Positions 1 through 14,000 of a stretch of 64,000 bases of DNA are shown here, piece after piece. Below the pieces are notes generated by a model. The model had not been told where the DNA came from and searched no databases. It worked only from the letters and a program-made list of their open reading frames with translations. Position 1 is the stretch's first letter, and each line of letters begins with the position of its first letter. Source of the DNA: Sclerurus mexicanus (taxonomy: Eukaryota > Chordata > Aves > Passeriformes > Furnariidae); contig VWZF01002957.1 of assembly GCA_013396755.1 (NCBI GenBank), forward strand, positions 1,081,556-1,145,555, written 5' to 3'. The translations under genes and the position numbers were made by a program.

Positions 1-1935
1 TCAGAAACTGCATGTTTGCTACATATGTGCTTGTGCGCATTTCCATATGTTTAGAATTACTGGTGCGTGTTTTTTATATTGACATAAAAAGTGCAGTCAG
101 CTCTGTACAAGACAAAGGATGCTCTTTAATTTGAGGTAGGATCAAAACATTTACTGCCTGTGTTTTATATTGTATGTGTGAAGCTCACAGACTATGTTGC
201 CCTAAATAAGCAACTGCACCAGCACATTCTTTAGGGTGGAAAGGTGTTGACAGTATCTGTAGCTGTTCCACTTGCATGAGTTATAAAAATCCCAGCTGAG
301 TTTTAATACAGTAAATCTAGCAAGCTCCAAATGAGCCTCCTGCTCAATCAGAAATCATACAATTCACATCTCTTTAATGAGTAGTTTTCCTTCAGCCAGG
401 GTAAGGTCGTAAAAACCTTATAGGTAGGTCTTACAGATAACAGTGATTAAAAAGCAAGTGTCTGTGAGCCTTATTTTCAGTAAAGTGATTCTCACAGGGG
501 GAAGGGCTGGTCGTTAGTGCCTTTTTCTTTGATGCATGAGAATGATCTAAATTCTCCTTTTAAAAATCTGAATCATGGGAGATGAACGTATTTCTTACAT
601 CTTGTTTAATATAATTGGATAGGTTCAGATCTAGAGTGATAGGTGCATTTCTGAAAAATGATATTGTGAAGCTTCTGGCCATGGGGATTTAAATTCTATG
701 TGTTAATTATTCATTATGTACAAAGAGCATTTTCTTTTATTCATGTCCAAGTTGCTAAGCCCCTGAGTTTGTTTTAACATGTGTGGTTCAGTCTTTCATT
801 ATACAACACAAGAAAGCTCTTTCCCAAAAACGGTAACAGTCTTGGGACTGGTGCTGTGAATGCAGCCGATTCCATGCATGCAGGAATGAAAGCCTGTCTG
901 CATGGACTGAGTTGTCATGCCTGATGCAAGGACAACTGAACTGACTGACTGACATCTCAGTAAGCTTCAGTGCTCCACAGCTTGAGTACAGTGAGTGGTC
1001 CTGGCATTGGACCAACACCAGATGGACATAGCAGCCATAACCTACGGAGCTCCGGTGTCTCTGCAGCACACTTTATCTAGTGTGGGCAAACTGGATAAAC
1101 CCTGTGTTACTGTGGGACACTGGTCAGACTGTTTCAGTTCTTGCTGCTGCTGCTGTTTTAGAGGTGACCATCCTGTTAATCTCTGCCTCACAATCCTCAT
1201 TCCACCCATCCTTTTCTCCTATCGTCCTCTCTTCCTTTCAGAGCTTTGATGAACCTTAAACAGTTTACTAGTAGATTTTTTTTTGAGTTGAGAAGTCTGA
1301 TAGAGTCAGGTGAGGAGGTTACTCTGTGTCCCATTAAGCTGGTGATGGTAGGTGTTTACTGCTGGTGACAGTTGTGGTAGACTGTAAGTAGGAATCACTT
1401 GTCTTTGAAGAGCACTTCTGTACTGCTTAGCATTAAACAATTTGTGAACTGAGGCTGAGCTCTCACTTAGGCACTTCTAAATAGTTTATTTTCTCTCCAG
1501 ACAAACTGCTATCTTTGCAGTGGACCAAATGCATCTAAAAGAAATTAATTGACTGTCTTGAGTCGTCGTGATCTCTCCAACACCTAATAGATAGAGTCCC
1601 TTCAGATATTTGTCAAACCAGGATCTAATCACTTACTAAATTGTTCAAAATAGAAGACTCTTTCGGAAAACACTGGCAAAAGCACAATGTTTAACCATGT
1701 TTTACTAGTCTGTGAGTGAATTAATATTTTCTGATGTGATTATTAAGCACTGAGACACACAGAATAAGGCTTGCAGGTGATCAGTAATTAGATAGTTTTT
1801 CTTGTCAGTCCCCAATTTTGATACAGCAGCAAAACTGAAAGCAAATTAAAATGTGAAGAGTCAAATCAGTTTCCTAATTTGGCTTTTTTTCTGGTTTTTT
1901 TTTGTTTTTTTGTTTTTTTGTTTTTTTTTTTTTAG
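1..1935 (+). other. CARMIL1: CARMIL1 intron, 3' part (window starts inside it)
   Basis: This is the end of an intron whose 5' end lies outside the window. I see no exon, RNA gene or recognisable transposon in it. It closes with a long T-rich run at about 1883-1933, broken by single G and GG interruptions, which forms an unusually long polypyrimidine tract directly before the acceptor AG at 1934-1935. Confidence 0.8.
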
Positions 1936-2034
1936 ATAGAAAACTACTTGCTTCGTAATCACGAGACCAGAAAGTACCTACAGGAGCAAGCATATCGGCT
2001 GCAGCAAGGTATTGTCACCAGTACCACTCAGCAG
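1936..2034 (+). CDS. CARMIL1: CARMIL1 exon 1 of window (residues 1-33)
   Basis: The exon is 99 bases, phase 0 at both ends, with acceptor ...tttag and donor gtgaga. It reads IENYLLRNHETRKYLQEQ and ends GIVTSTTQQ, close to the human segment that follows the leucine-rich repeats and opens the helical dimerisation domain. A second possible AG at 1938-1939 (tag) would cut the ATA codon and break the frame, so the start at 1936 is preferred. The charged, Gln-rich, Pro-free sequence suits an alpha helix. Confidence 0.93.
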
Positions 2035-5000
2035 GTGAGAACTTGTTCCTTACTGGGTTTCTCAGTGCCTAAAATCTGCCTGGAGAGAGAGTTCTCTCTC
2101 GTTTTGTCCAAGTACCTTAAAGTAAGATGTGCCTCGTGGGTAATACTGTTTCCCAAGAAATACTAATTATCAATGATAATATATGTGGATGGAAAGAAAG
2201 CATTTGTGAGAGGGAGGTCTTAGGTATAGCAGTACTGTGTAGAGCGAGATCTGAGCTGTTACTATGTGAACTTCTGTTGAAACCAGGAGCACTTCGGTTC
2301 ACTTGTGCTCAGGAGCCTGACTTTTCAGCAGGCTCTCATCTGTGTGCCAAGCATCATTAAGCTGTGCCAGTTCTGATGTCTGAGTCAGTTGCATTCTCCC
2401 TGCTTAGCACTGAGCAACCATGTAAACACGCCCTTAGGTACTGCCAGAGCAAATAGCCTTAGGGAGTAAGACATCTTCTACCTTAGACCTTTGGAACTGT
2501 GGCTGCCAGTTGGAAGTTCTACTTAGAGGGTGAGAGCTAAGGAAGGTAAAAGCCTTCTGTGCTCTTTACAGTCTGGACAGATGAAAAGTCTTCCTGTCTA
2601 ACACAGCCCGAAGTATTGCTTGAAGCGGGGATGTTTTTGTGTTTTGCCCACCACTACCAGGTTTCCTAAATGTCACATGTTGTTCTGCCTTGTAGTCCTC
2701 TCCAAAGGACGAAAAGTTTTCTATGGTAGCCTACCATTCTCTCTGTACTAGTGCATTTCCTGCCAGAACTCCTCAGGGCTCTTTTGAGCTTCAGTACACC
2801 AGTAAAGAAGCAAGGTGGTGTAAGAATAAAATTTGTCACAGCCTTTGTTTTAAATTTCCTTCTGTGTTTGTTTGCACCTGCTGTATTCCCATGCAAATGG
2901 GAAAGGAGTATCTGTTTTGCTTTTCAGCTGAGTCAATGGAATGTCTCTGTTTTCTGCCTTTTTTTTTTTTTTGTGACTTAATTTCAAGTGACCTTTTTCT
3001 ACCTGTGTTATTAAAATTTAATGGGACAGAGTTTTATTACTGAAACCTGAAATTGTACTCTAACCTCTTGACAGAGAAAAAATAGTGCATGGAGATGTAC
3101 AAGCACTAAAAACACTTTGTTTTATTCTTGTAAATTATCTGCTCTGATGCCACTATTTTTCTCCAAGTTAATAATCTCCGTATGAATTAAATTACACCTT
3201 TTTATAACTTCTTGGTTTTAATTGTGCTTTTCTTCAACACCATGCACACGTTTAGTTTCAGGAAATGTAATTTTTTGTTATTTTGAAAATAAAGTTACTC
3301 ATTTCTATGCTAAATTGTGTGCAATAAGGATGTATTTTAAAAACAGTTTTAAAAGAGAGAGCTGGAAAAGACTATCTTGGATGGTAGAATTGCATTATTA
3401 TTCCCAGAGTGTATTTTTTTTCTTCAGTCCAGATGTCCCAATGAGACTTTTCACTGTCTAATAATTAATTAGCTTTTTGTATTTGTACCAAAAAACCCAC
3501 CCAAAACCCTTTGAAGAGAAGGAGTCCTGTGGAGCAGAAAAGGGGCATGCTGTGAAATTTTTTCAGTTCTCATTGCTAATGATATAAGATGCTAGAACTG
3601 TAGACTTTATATGATTATGACACTTGCTTCAAACGTTGCTTCAAAACATCAAATAGCCAGTTGTAATGAACGCTGTGTGGGCTGATAAAGACTTTTAACT
3701 ATTATATCTCCCTGCCTCATATATCTTAATCAAAGCTATTTGTCAGGCATTCCTCCTGGTTTGTCTTGTAAGGATACAGATATACCACCTGCTCAGTGTT
3801 TTCAGCATGTTGAATGAGTTGTGTTGCAGATCCAGATTAAGTTCAATTTATCCCAGTGTGAAAGGTCTGATAGAAACTTTTGCTTTGATAGTTTTAATTC
3901 CCTTGCAACTAGGAATATTTACGTTTTGAAAGAATACTGCAGAAGCCTGTGCAATTGCATTTTGTTTAAACAGGAGAAAACTCTGCTAGTGTTTGTTGAA
4001 TGGGTAGTGGCATGGCTTTCTTTTACTGCCTGAATTTCTTAACAATTCGGTGACTTCTAGACCTATGTCTTAGATATATCAACATTTTCAACATTAAACT
4101 TGCTCCAAAAAAGGAATCAACCCTTGAACTTGTGTATATATTTGCAGTTATCCTGGAGGTAACTGTTGGGAAAATATTCCAGAGCATTTATTTTTTTTCA
4201 AATGGTAAAATTTTATTTATTTTTGCAGTGTTTAGGTGTGTCTTTATGAGATGTAGTGCTTTATGAGATGTAGTGGTATTGACCTCCAAGCTCTGATCAT
4301 GCATTTCCAGATTCTTATATTGTCGCTACAGATCTCATCATGCTACTATTGATTTTCTGCTCGGACTGGTTTAAGTTTGTTTGACCAACATTCTGATGTT
4401 TTATCTTTTGCATTTCTTTCATTCAAATAGATGATTGACAGGATATGTGTAAAAGTGCAAGATCATCTCAACTCCTTAAGAAACTGTGGTGTGGATGCTG
4501 TACAGGAAGATGTCAAATCTGCAGAAAGGCTTATGCGGGATGCTAAGAACTCTAAAACAGTAAGCCTTTCCCAGCATACTGGTAATGCTGAGGGCAGTTC
4601 TGTGCATGCTTGCAGCTTTTTGGTGGGGGAGGGGAGTTAATATAACAACGTGTCACAAAAGGATATTTTCTTCAGATGATCAGCTATAGGTAGTATTTAA
4701 TGTGATAGGGTAATTCTAATTTATTAAGACTTGGATTTAGCCAAAGAGGTTGTCTCTTATTTGTCCTGATTTGAAGGCAGGTAGTGATGAGCCCGCTTGC
4801 TGAAGATACTCTTTCTGTCTTACAGCTCTTGCCAAATCTGTATCACCTTGGTGGAGCTTCTTGGGCAGGAGCGAATGGTTCACTCTCCAATCCAATCCAA
4901 GAGACACTTGAATCCATGGCTGGAGAAGTCACAAGGGTAGTGGATGAGCAACTTAAGGTCTGTGGATAGATGTGTTACCATCTGTCACATGCAGAAATAA

Positions 5001-8000
5001 CTAAATCTGATGTTTTCTGTTGCTAAATGCAAATATGCCACACTTTTTTTTTTATCTTCTCAGGAGATTTGTCCGTTTTCATTATTGGTTTCTTATAACT
5101 TTGGGACTTATTATCTGGATTTTTGCTCAGTTGGAATAAAAAAAAAATTTGCTTTAGTGTTTTCAGTGGGCAGAAGGAATATTTACTGTTTTTTATCATC
5201 TTATTTCATCTTCTAGAAGGGTAAGAGTAATCATTTGCTCCTTCAACACTTTACAAAAGTATCTCTCAAGCACCCTAAGAAGCCTCATGCCCTGGAGAAA
5301 AGTGCTTAGTAGTTAAGGTGTCCTGCTGGAGTGAAAGCTACTTTTCTGTAGACTCCATTGCAGAATTTTTTTCCCCAGTGACCACTTTTGAACCTGATGC
5401 AGATTTTCCACTTTACTGTTTGATTTGGGTAACTTGTATGCATTGAGAGTGCTCAAAGAATTAGTACAGTCAGCTTTACATGAAGTCTTTTCTCAAGTTG
5501 TCAAATCTCAGTTCTTGAAATAGGTGTCATTGATCTGTAAATGTTCTCACCTGTGTTCAGCCAGCTCCTGCTCAGAAACTTGAACCTTGAGTTATGATAG
5601 CCCTTATTGTGTAACAAAGAAGAGTCATCCATACAGCATGTGCAAAGGTATCAGTTCAGAAAGAAGACAAAGTGGGGGGATTTTAACAGCAGTTGAGATC
5701 TATAAGGAAGCTGACGAGTTTAAGAATATGGTGCAGCTCAGATCAACCTGACTTTATGGCTAAGCTGCCTTGCCTATGTTCTGTTGTATTTAAACTTTTC
5801 ACTTTCAGATTCTTTGATCTTTCAGTTGAAATGACATGGAAATGCTTCAATCAGTGGGAATGCAATAAAGAAATCATACCATATTACAAGTTACTTTTTT
5901 GAAATTAAAACATTAATGAGAAGGAAAATGGTGCTTGATTTTTAGTATATTTCTCCTTTTCCCCCTTATATGAAATAAGATGAGGATTTCTGCACACATG
6001 AAAGTGATTTATCCATAAGATTCTTCCCAGTGGAACTTCTAGACTATTATTGGGATTAGAATAGTCAGGTCAGCCCTTTGTGCCAGGCTCATGCACTTAA
6101 AGAAGTTCATCTTGGAGACTCTTACAGAAGAAGGAAAAAATAAGCCTCTTCAGCATTTGGAATGTTATTTATAGTTCCTGGTATAAGATTGAGTTAATGG
6201 GTCTTTCATTTATACTTTTACAGATTTACAATGAAAGACACTTGAGCTCGCCCATTCTATCTTTTATGTTTACTTTAGATTTGGGTGGCATTCAAGTTTA
6301 AGTGGCTTACAAGAAACTATAAAGTCATAACGCTCTTTGTATGTTCTCACACTAATTTTTATTAATTTTACACCTGAGGTTGAAAGGTTTCCCTTTAAGT
6401 TTTGTGGTGGTGTACTTTGTGTGGAGGAGAAAATGTTGAACATAGATTAGGAGGTTTTTTTTCCCAGTTGTTTACGTGAATTCAAAACATCGTAAGCAGT
6501 TATTATTTGTAAAGATAGAGAAGGGAGCTCACATAAGGACAACTGTTTTTGTTATTGTTGGGGGAAAACATCTTGGGTACTGTAAATGGAATTTTGAGTT
6601 TTAGCTCCCATAGCAACCACAGCCTGACTCTAAAATAAGTTTGGAAGTTGAGTAAAGTCAATCAACATTCTTCAAGCAAATATGACATTTTTTATTTTTG
6701 TTTTTAACTGAAAGAAGGGGAGAGGAGGGAAGGAAGAAGTTAGAGTAAGGAAAAGCAATATCTTGGAATGAGTTGACTTGACCAAAGGAAAAATTATAGT
6801 ATTATATGCACTTTTTTTTCTCCTGCTGGTGTCACTGTGGACACACAGAACCCAGAGATGCTTTAGTCAGCCCAAGGAAGAATAAACAAGAGAAGTGGAG
6901 CTTAGACAAAGGATGATTGTTTTGTAATGTCAGGAGTTCTTGAAATATCCTCCCTAAATTCCATTCTAGTGCAAAGGATTTGTTAGCTTCATCACTTGTT
7001 TCATTTTTTCTTTTGGTGTCATCATCCTCCAGTCCTTTTGCTCTCACTGTCTCTTTCTCCTGAATGTTAAGATTCTTTAACTCTGGACAGTACTTGGTTC
7101 TTTTCTTTCTGCACACCTGGTGACTGGCACTTGTATTCTTGTGACTGAAATGCGTGCCCCTTCACAGTCAGTATTGGTAGTTATGAATTTCCATCAGTGA
7201 AAGGTTTTGGGATAGAATTAGAAGGCGAAGAAGGGTTTCTGTAGATACAGTGATAGTCATCTGAAATCCACCACTGAGGAAATTATGCTCAGTTGTGCAG
7301 TTAAAGCTGAGATCAAAACTCTATTTGACTTCTAAATTGCACATTCTCTCAGTTTTTTTGGAGTAAAAATTAATTCTGAAATTTTCAGGAAAAATCTTCA
7401 GTTCTTCCTGCTACTTCCCACTGACACCTTCATGCAGAATTTCTTCATATGATTCGTTTTGAAAGACTGTGCTTGGACTGCAATTGTAATACAACATAGC
7501 AAGTCTTTATCACTTATGATTGGAATACATTGGTAACTCTTGAGAAGCTGTGGAATTTTTTCAATATAGAATACAAATCTTCACTCAGTGTATAAATGCC
7601 ATGGAAAAAAGTGGATGTGTCAGGAACTCTCATTAGTAGTTTACCTGGCTCAGTTGTCTTTACAATTTAAATTCTTATGCTGGTTTAAAGGTAAGTGGGC
7701 AGGTGAAATGAACCCAACTCAAAAGAGATTACAAATCAGAGCTACAATTTACTAATGAGATTACAATAAACACAATGGTACAGAGAAAAATTGCTTTTAA
7801 TCCACAAAAGAACAGATGTATAACCCAGCACCCTTGGGTATGAACAGAATGGTGTTCGTTAGCCCCTGTGCTGAGCACCACGTGGTCCCCCTGAGTACAA
7901 AGTAAAAGGAAAGGAAAACCTGTTGGTGAGGATGACGGTCACAGTCTTGTCGAGAGTGGCAGTCACAGTCCTGTTGAGGTTCTGGTCCTCCTTTGGATCC

Positions 8001-11000
8001 AACGAGTGGTACCAGAAGTCCCCAAACCCCAAGATTACATATGCTCAGGCTCAGGTGGGAATGCCCAATACCTCCCCCAGGGCAGGAAGTTCCACAATAG
8101 GTGATTTGACTCTGTGAGTCATGAGATATTTTTGGAATTTTTGATGGTCTAGGTCGTTGCAACTGCTTATTGTGGCAGTCCTTAATGGCCCTTTAGCAGA
8201 AATGACCCCTCAGGCTGGGTGTGAAGGTCCTGATGCCTCCGTGGAGGGCAGTTATCACAGCTGAGTCACTGGTGTGAAGACAGAAACATTTCCCTGCCTT
8301 GCAGGGTTCTTTAACACCCAGCTTGTAGCCTGAGGGGTGAGGTGTGCCCTGGGCAGTTGCTGCAAATTATCCATTATTAACAGTTTGTGAGAAATGACAT
8401 AGAGGATGTAGAATACACGGTTTTGGTAATACCCACACAGTGATAAACTGGTCCCTGCTGCTGTAACTAGGGCAGTTCTTCATCCTCCATGTGAAAATGG
8501 CTGCAGGGGCTTGAAGGGCTCTTCCTCAGTCATACTGCCCCAGAATCTCTGGGGGATTGAAGGAGGAAGTGTGGGAGGAGTCCTTAAAGTGCAGAGAGCT
8601 AGGGAATCCAGAAACAAGCTCTTGGCAGTTGTCCCTTATAACTATAGATCAAATGTTATAAAGATGAGACTTCCCTGTCCACTGTGACTGCTTCATGTTG
8701 GTTTGTTGTCCTCGTGAATCTACACTTAAAAATCAGTCTTTTTTTTCAGTCTGTGAGAGCTAAAGTCTGAAAGATGATGCTTTGAATCATTGAAATTATT
8801 GTGCAGTAGTGGTGTTTTTGTTTCTTGCTCAACATCTGCATGTGAAAATTGCCAGTTATGTTAGGGCTATGGAAAGAAAAAGCTCTGATACAATGGAGTT
8901 GAAACTGAGATCACTTACCTGTAGTGTGAGGTTGAGAAGAAAAAGGAAATCTAGTAGAATTTTCAAAGGGTGCAATTCATTTTTTTTTGTACAATTTACA
9001 AGTGCCTGGGTTAAACCTAGGCTTACCTAGTATACCATTCCAATGAAACTAATTTTTTTTCCCTTTTTTTATTTGCATGTACCTTTTTCTGTTTGGTTAT
9101 CAACCTCCAGTCTTACTGGAGACATGTCGACCCATATCAGTAAACTGGGCTCTGTCCTGTTCCTTTCTTCTTTCCACCTTCCTTTGGATTTTAAAAAACT
9201 GCTCCAAAGTTTCATGTGAGATGCCGTAGGGTGAAAAATCTGATGTCTTCTAATAGTTGCTCCTTATCCCACTTGTTTAGAGGAGTCAGAGTTGGGGGAA
9301 ATGAGTCTTGCACTTACACTGAAGCATGATCCAAGGATATGCCACTTTGAAAGCACTGTAGAGTGAGGAGACCTCACAGTCATGGGAGCGCAGCATCATG
9401 ACAGCTTCACTGGGCAATGGGACCAGCTGCTGGAGAAAAATACCTCCTTACTAGTTTTCTAGGTAGCACTTCATGCTGGGAATGGGCATAGAGAGTTTGT
9501 TTTCAAATCCCATGTGGATGAGCTTTGACCTTTGGCAATCTCTGAAACAAATTATTTGGTGGGAAATTAATTTTTGGTTGAACAACCTTCTGAAGATACC
9601 TTACATAGATTTCCTGCATTGCTGGGATTGGAGATGAAGTAAGATGGATATAGAAGAGAATCTGAACAAACAACAGCTTTTGGTCTTATCAGAAAATACT
9701 GTTTTGTGTTTATAAATGAACATGTTTTACTGTACACAGGGTACATATCAGCATGTAGTTAAACCAGTATGAATTTAAAATTTAGTTTCTCCAGATGATC
9801 AGCTGATTATTTCATACTTTCTGTGTAGGACCACAGGTATCCTAACCTTTTTCGATATGAAAATGGAAAATAATTGGAGAAAAAATATTTCAGTGACAGA
9901 AGATGCTACTACTGTTTCTATGACTCATCCTGATCCCTGTGTTTGTACCTGAGAGCTTTCCTGCACTTTTCATGACACAAGTTTATAGATGGATGATTAT
10001 GTGAGGCACTGTGAGCCCTCACCCCTGCCTGTAGTGAGGGCTCTTGAGCCTTCTAGTCAGAGCTGGGGTTTGGAAAAGAAACCATCAGGTGATAAAAAAG
10101 GATTTAAACCAGAACTACTTTTTTCTCACAGGTGCAGATAGGAGATAAATCTAATGCAATCGAAAGGGGCTTCCTAACTTAACTCCATAGCATTGAGGAT
10201 TTCTATGAAAGATTTTTCTAAGAGAAAATTTAAGAAGGAAGAAGTTGACTCAGTAGGGGAGACCATTTTCGAAGAAAAATAAAGTTGAGGGTGCTGGAAG
10301 GTTACATGGTCTTATTTCTGGAGTCTGTATGGTTTTCTTCTCTCCTGGTTTGGGGTTTAGATCGGTCATTTGAAAAGAGGCATGGAATTCCAGGACTGAG
10401 TCCAGCAGAGGGCTACAAAGATGGTTAGGGTACTGGAGCACCTCACCTATGAGGAAATATTGAAGGATCTGGGCGAAATAGAAGACAGAGGGGATCTTAC
10501 CAAAACATATAAGTATCTGAAGGGAGAGTGTCAAGAGGATGGAGCCACGCTCTTCTCGGTGGTGCCAAGCAACAGGCAAGAGACAGTGGGCAGAAACCAA
10601 TGCACAGAAAGTTCCACCTGACCATGAGGAAGAATTCTTTCCTGTGTGGGCAACCACACACTGGAACAGATTGCCTAGGGAGGTTGTGGATTTTCCTCAT
10701 TGGAGATATTCGAAGGCTGTCTGGACATAATCCTGAGAAATGTGCTCTGGGAAACCTACTGGAGCAGGAAGATTAGACTAGTTGACCTCCAGTGGTCCCT
10801 TTCAGTCTTTCACCCATTCTGTGATTCTGTGTGAATAAAAACTGTTGGCTGCACCTAAATTTCCCTTTGGATTTAAGTGTATGTAAATGAGATCCATAGA
10901 TTAAAGGCCTGCATGCCCACTGCAAATCATACTTGTAGCTACTTCTTAATATTTGGCTAGTATATGCTAGCCGTGTGCAGCATACTGAGTTATCAGGAGT

Positions 11001-14000
11001 CTCCTTTCTTCACGTACTGGTGCTTCTTACAAATGGGCAAGTCTGGAGAATTGACGGAAATTGCTGATTCAGGGCACAGTTTAGAGGGAAGGCAGCTGCA
11101 GCAGAGCATCCACTGCAGTGGTGGGTGGACAAGGGAGGCTAATTTATTGTTCTGACAATAAAACTTCTCTGACAGAGACGTTTCATATTTGAAAAGGCAA
11201 ACAAGTACAGTTGCGAATCGTTTTCTAAACAAGTATGTTGATTTTCAAAGCTGTAATTTGTAAAATGTCTTATATTGCAGCTGGTTTAAAAAATGGATTG
11301 GAAAGTAGGAGGAAGAATTGTAAAAGCTACAAGTCTAGAAGGGCTGTAGTGCTATTCACCAGAATAATGCAGTCATCCTCTAGCTAAGGTAAATCCCAAT
11401 ATTTAATGCCACTTTTGCTTACTGTGCTGCAGACGCTCCTTGAGTCTATGGTGGATGCAGCGGAAAACCTTTGCCCAAATGTAATGAAGAAAGCTCGCAT
11501 CCGTGAAGACCTGATTGAGGCTAGCACTGAGAAGATTTCCATCCCACGCACTTTTGTGAAAAATGTCCTCTTGGAGCAATCTGGAATTGATATCCTCAAT
11601 AAAATTAGGTACTTTAAAAGATTAATCCGACAAAATTGGTCATAGAATTTGGATTTTGGGTTGTGTGTATGTGTGTTTGTGTAGTAGAAGAATTTTGGAA
11701 TGCTTTTGTGACTCACAAGAAACTGTATTACAGCATTCAAAGAGCAGGAAATTGTCCTACAGGTCTGGTGAACTTAATTCAGGAAATTCATATATTTGGA
11801 ATCTCTAGGAATGTTAGCTTAGGTCATTAATGCATATGCTCTGTTTTATTAGTCAAAGGTTTGGTTTCTGGTGCACAAGTAATATTTTCATGACTGATAC
11901 ATTTTTAAAACCTTTTTTTGTTCTCAGGTGACACTGATTTAATGTAATAAAAAAATGCACCGTTTGCTTTGACTGGTAGTAGTGCTTTGTCTGTTGCTGC
12001 ATTTGGTCTTGCTGTAGCAATCACTTTAAAACTTTGTATGGGAGTTGCGCACAGCAGACAGATGTCCTTAAAAAGTGGAAACTTGGATATTCAAACCACA
12101 AACCTGAAGCAGAAACTGTTACCCTAAATAACTCTTAGTTTGTCCTTTTTTTTTTTTTTAAAAAAAAAGAGGCTTTAAAAAAGAGAAGAAAAAGAGACTT
12201 TGACTCCTTCCCCCCTCTCCCCCCCCCATATCAAATGTATACCAGAGAATATATTTATGCAGTATAATGTGATTGACCTGTACTTAAACCTTCTCAGTTC
12301 CTTTCTGCTGGATGGAAAAGCATGTCATTTTGTATTGCAATGCTAATACTTTTGCAGAAGAAGAAAACAGTAAGACTTGGAAATTATTTTTTGCAGAGTA
12401 CAGCAAAAGAGGAAGGAAAAAGTGTTAAAGCCTTTAGCTATGCCTTCAGAGTGTTTAAATTGGTTCAGGGACTAAGTTTTCTTCATTTCGGTCCTATCAA
12501 ACAAGTCTTGACCCCGAGACAATATTACTACCTCTTGTAGAAGCTGGAACTGTCAGTGGGGCAAGGGTGCCACACTTCCTGCCTTATATGATTTGATATT
12601 AATGTTGGTAGCTGAGAGAGATTCCTTCACTATCATTCTCTTCCCACTGTGGCTTGGCCACCATTCTACCTCCCTATGAACTGCACTGCCTTTTCAAGGA
12701 GCTCCTTACCTTTTTCTCCAGGCTTTTTGCAGAAGTAATTCTAGTCCCAGACAGAAATAGCTTTGTTAATCCAAGGCAGCTCAGGCTGCACATAAAAAAA
12801 TGAAATCATGTTACTTGCTGGCAAGTGTCAGGTGAAACAGTTTGCCTTGGAAGCGGAGAGGCAGAAGAGATGGAGCTTCTGGTTGCAGCTCAGGCATACA
12901 TGCTTGTTAGCTCCAAATCAGCTGCCCTTCACAGCCTGAGCCTTTGGAATTGTCACCAAACATGGGATCCCGAGGGAGCAATTCAGGATACACATTTCCT
13001 TGATAGTTTCCTTGAGCCTAAGTTCAGTGTGCAGGGTGTGTTGGTGTTCTACAAATGTGGTGTAGTGGGAATGGATGACATGAAGTTTGTGAGACAGAAA
13101 GTGGTTACCTAGAGCAAAAGAGGAAGCAAAATTGTGATGGCATAGACTGGAGAACCAGCATTGTACACTTTTCCTTCAACTGGCAGACAAACACAAAAAG
13201 GAATTGAGGAGATGAATGGATTGTAGTTGTTCAGTGTAGTAGTGTTAAACGGGCAGCACTGTCCTACTCCCATTCATCTGAGATTCGTGTTTCTCTGACT
13301 TCAGTGGCAGAGTGTTCCTTGCTGAGTTTCCCTTCTGATTTTTATTCAGGTCTCTTACCCCAGACGTTTTCATTTCATCTCATGGAAAACTGCTAGAAGC
13401 AGGTTAAATATGGTACAGAGGCTCCTGTGTTTATTGTGTGATTCATGAGTTTATTTCTGAAACCTGCAGTCATGTATCCTGACACCCTCTAATGTTTTAC
13501 TTCAAATAAAGTGACAGCACTGTGGATAATCGTCACACTGTTGAATGTGTAATAAAGACGAAATTCTTCTGCATGAATTAAAAAAGTCTCTCATTTTTAA
13601 TCCTCACACAGTGAAGTAAAGCTGACAGTGGCTTCTTTCCTGTCTGACCGAGTTGTAGATGAAATCCTGGATGCACTTTCCCATTGCCATCACAAACTGG
13701 TGAGTATTTGCCTGGTTGATATCTAATATGCCAGACCTTAACAATTCCATTTACATTCATAACTTCTTCAGTTTCTCCTTTCACAGCTCTGTTTTGAAAT
13801 TGGTCTTATTTTCATTGGCATCCTGACATCATTTGAAATACAATGTTGGGATTCTCGTCTTTAAGTCTTCCTTTAAGAAAGATGCAACCTTGGAAGAGAC
13901 TGTATTAAATATTTGTCTTATCTTTTGAGCTGAGAACTAAAAATGCCATCAGGATGCAGCGCTGAGTCCTTAGTTAAGAACAGTGCCAGTATTTGTCATG

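Larger units (their letters stand above)
4958..11432 (+). other. CARMIL1: CARMIL1 intron (6.5 kb) with one LTR and one CR1
   Basis: This intron carries a minus-strand solo LTR at 7677-8475 and a plus-strand CR1 fragment at 10395-10832, listed separately. The remainder is AT-rich single-copy-looking sequence with no recognised gene. Confidence 0.8.

Noticed and set aside
7797..8162. 121-codon minus-strand frame
   Set aside because: Lies inside the solo LTR. LTRs of this type do not encode protein.
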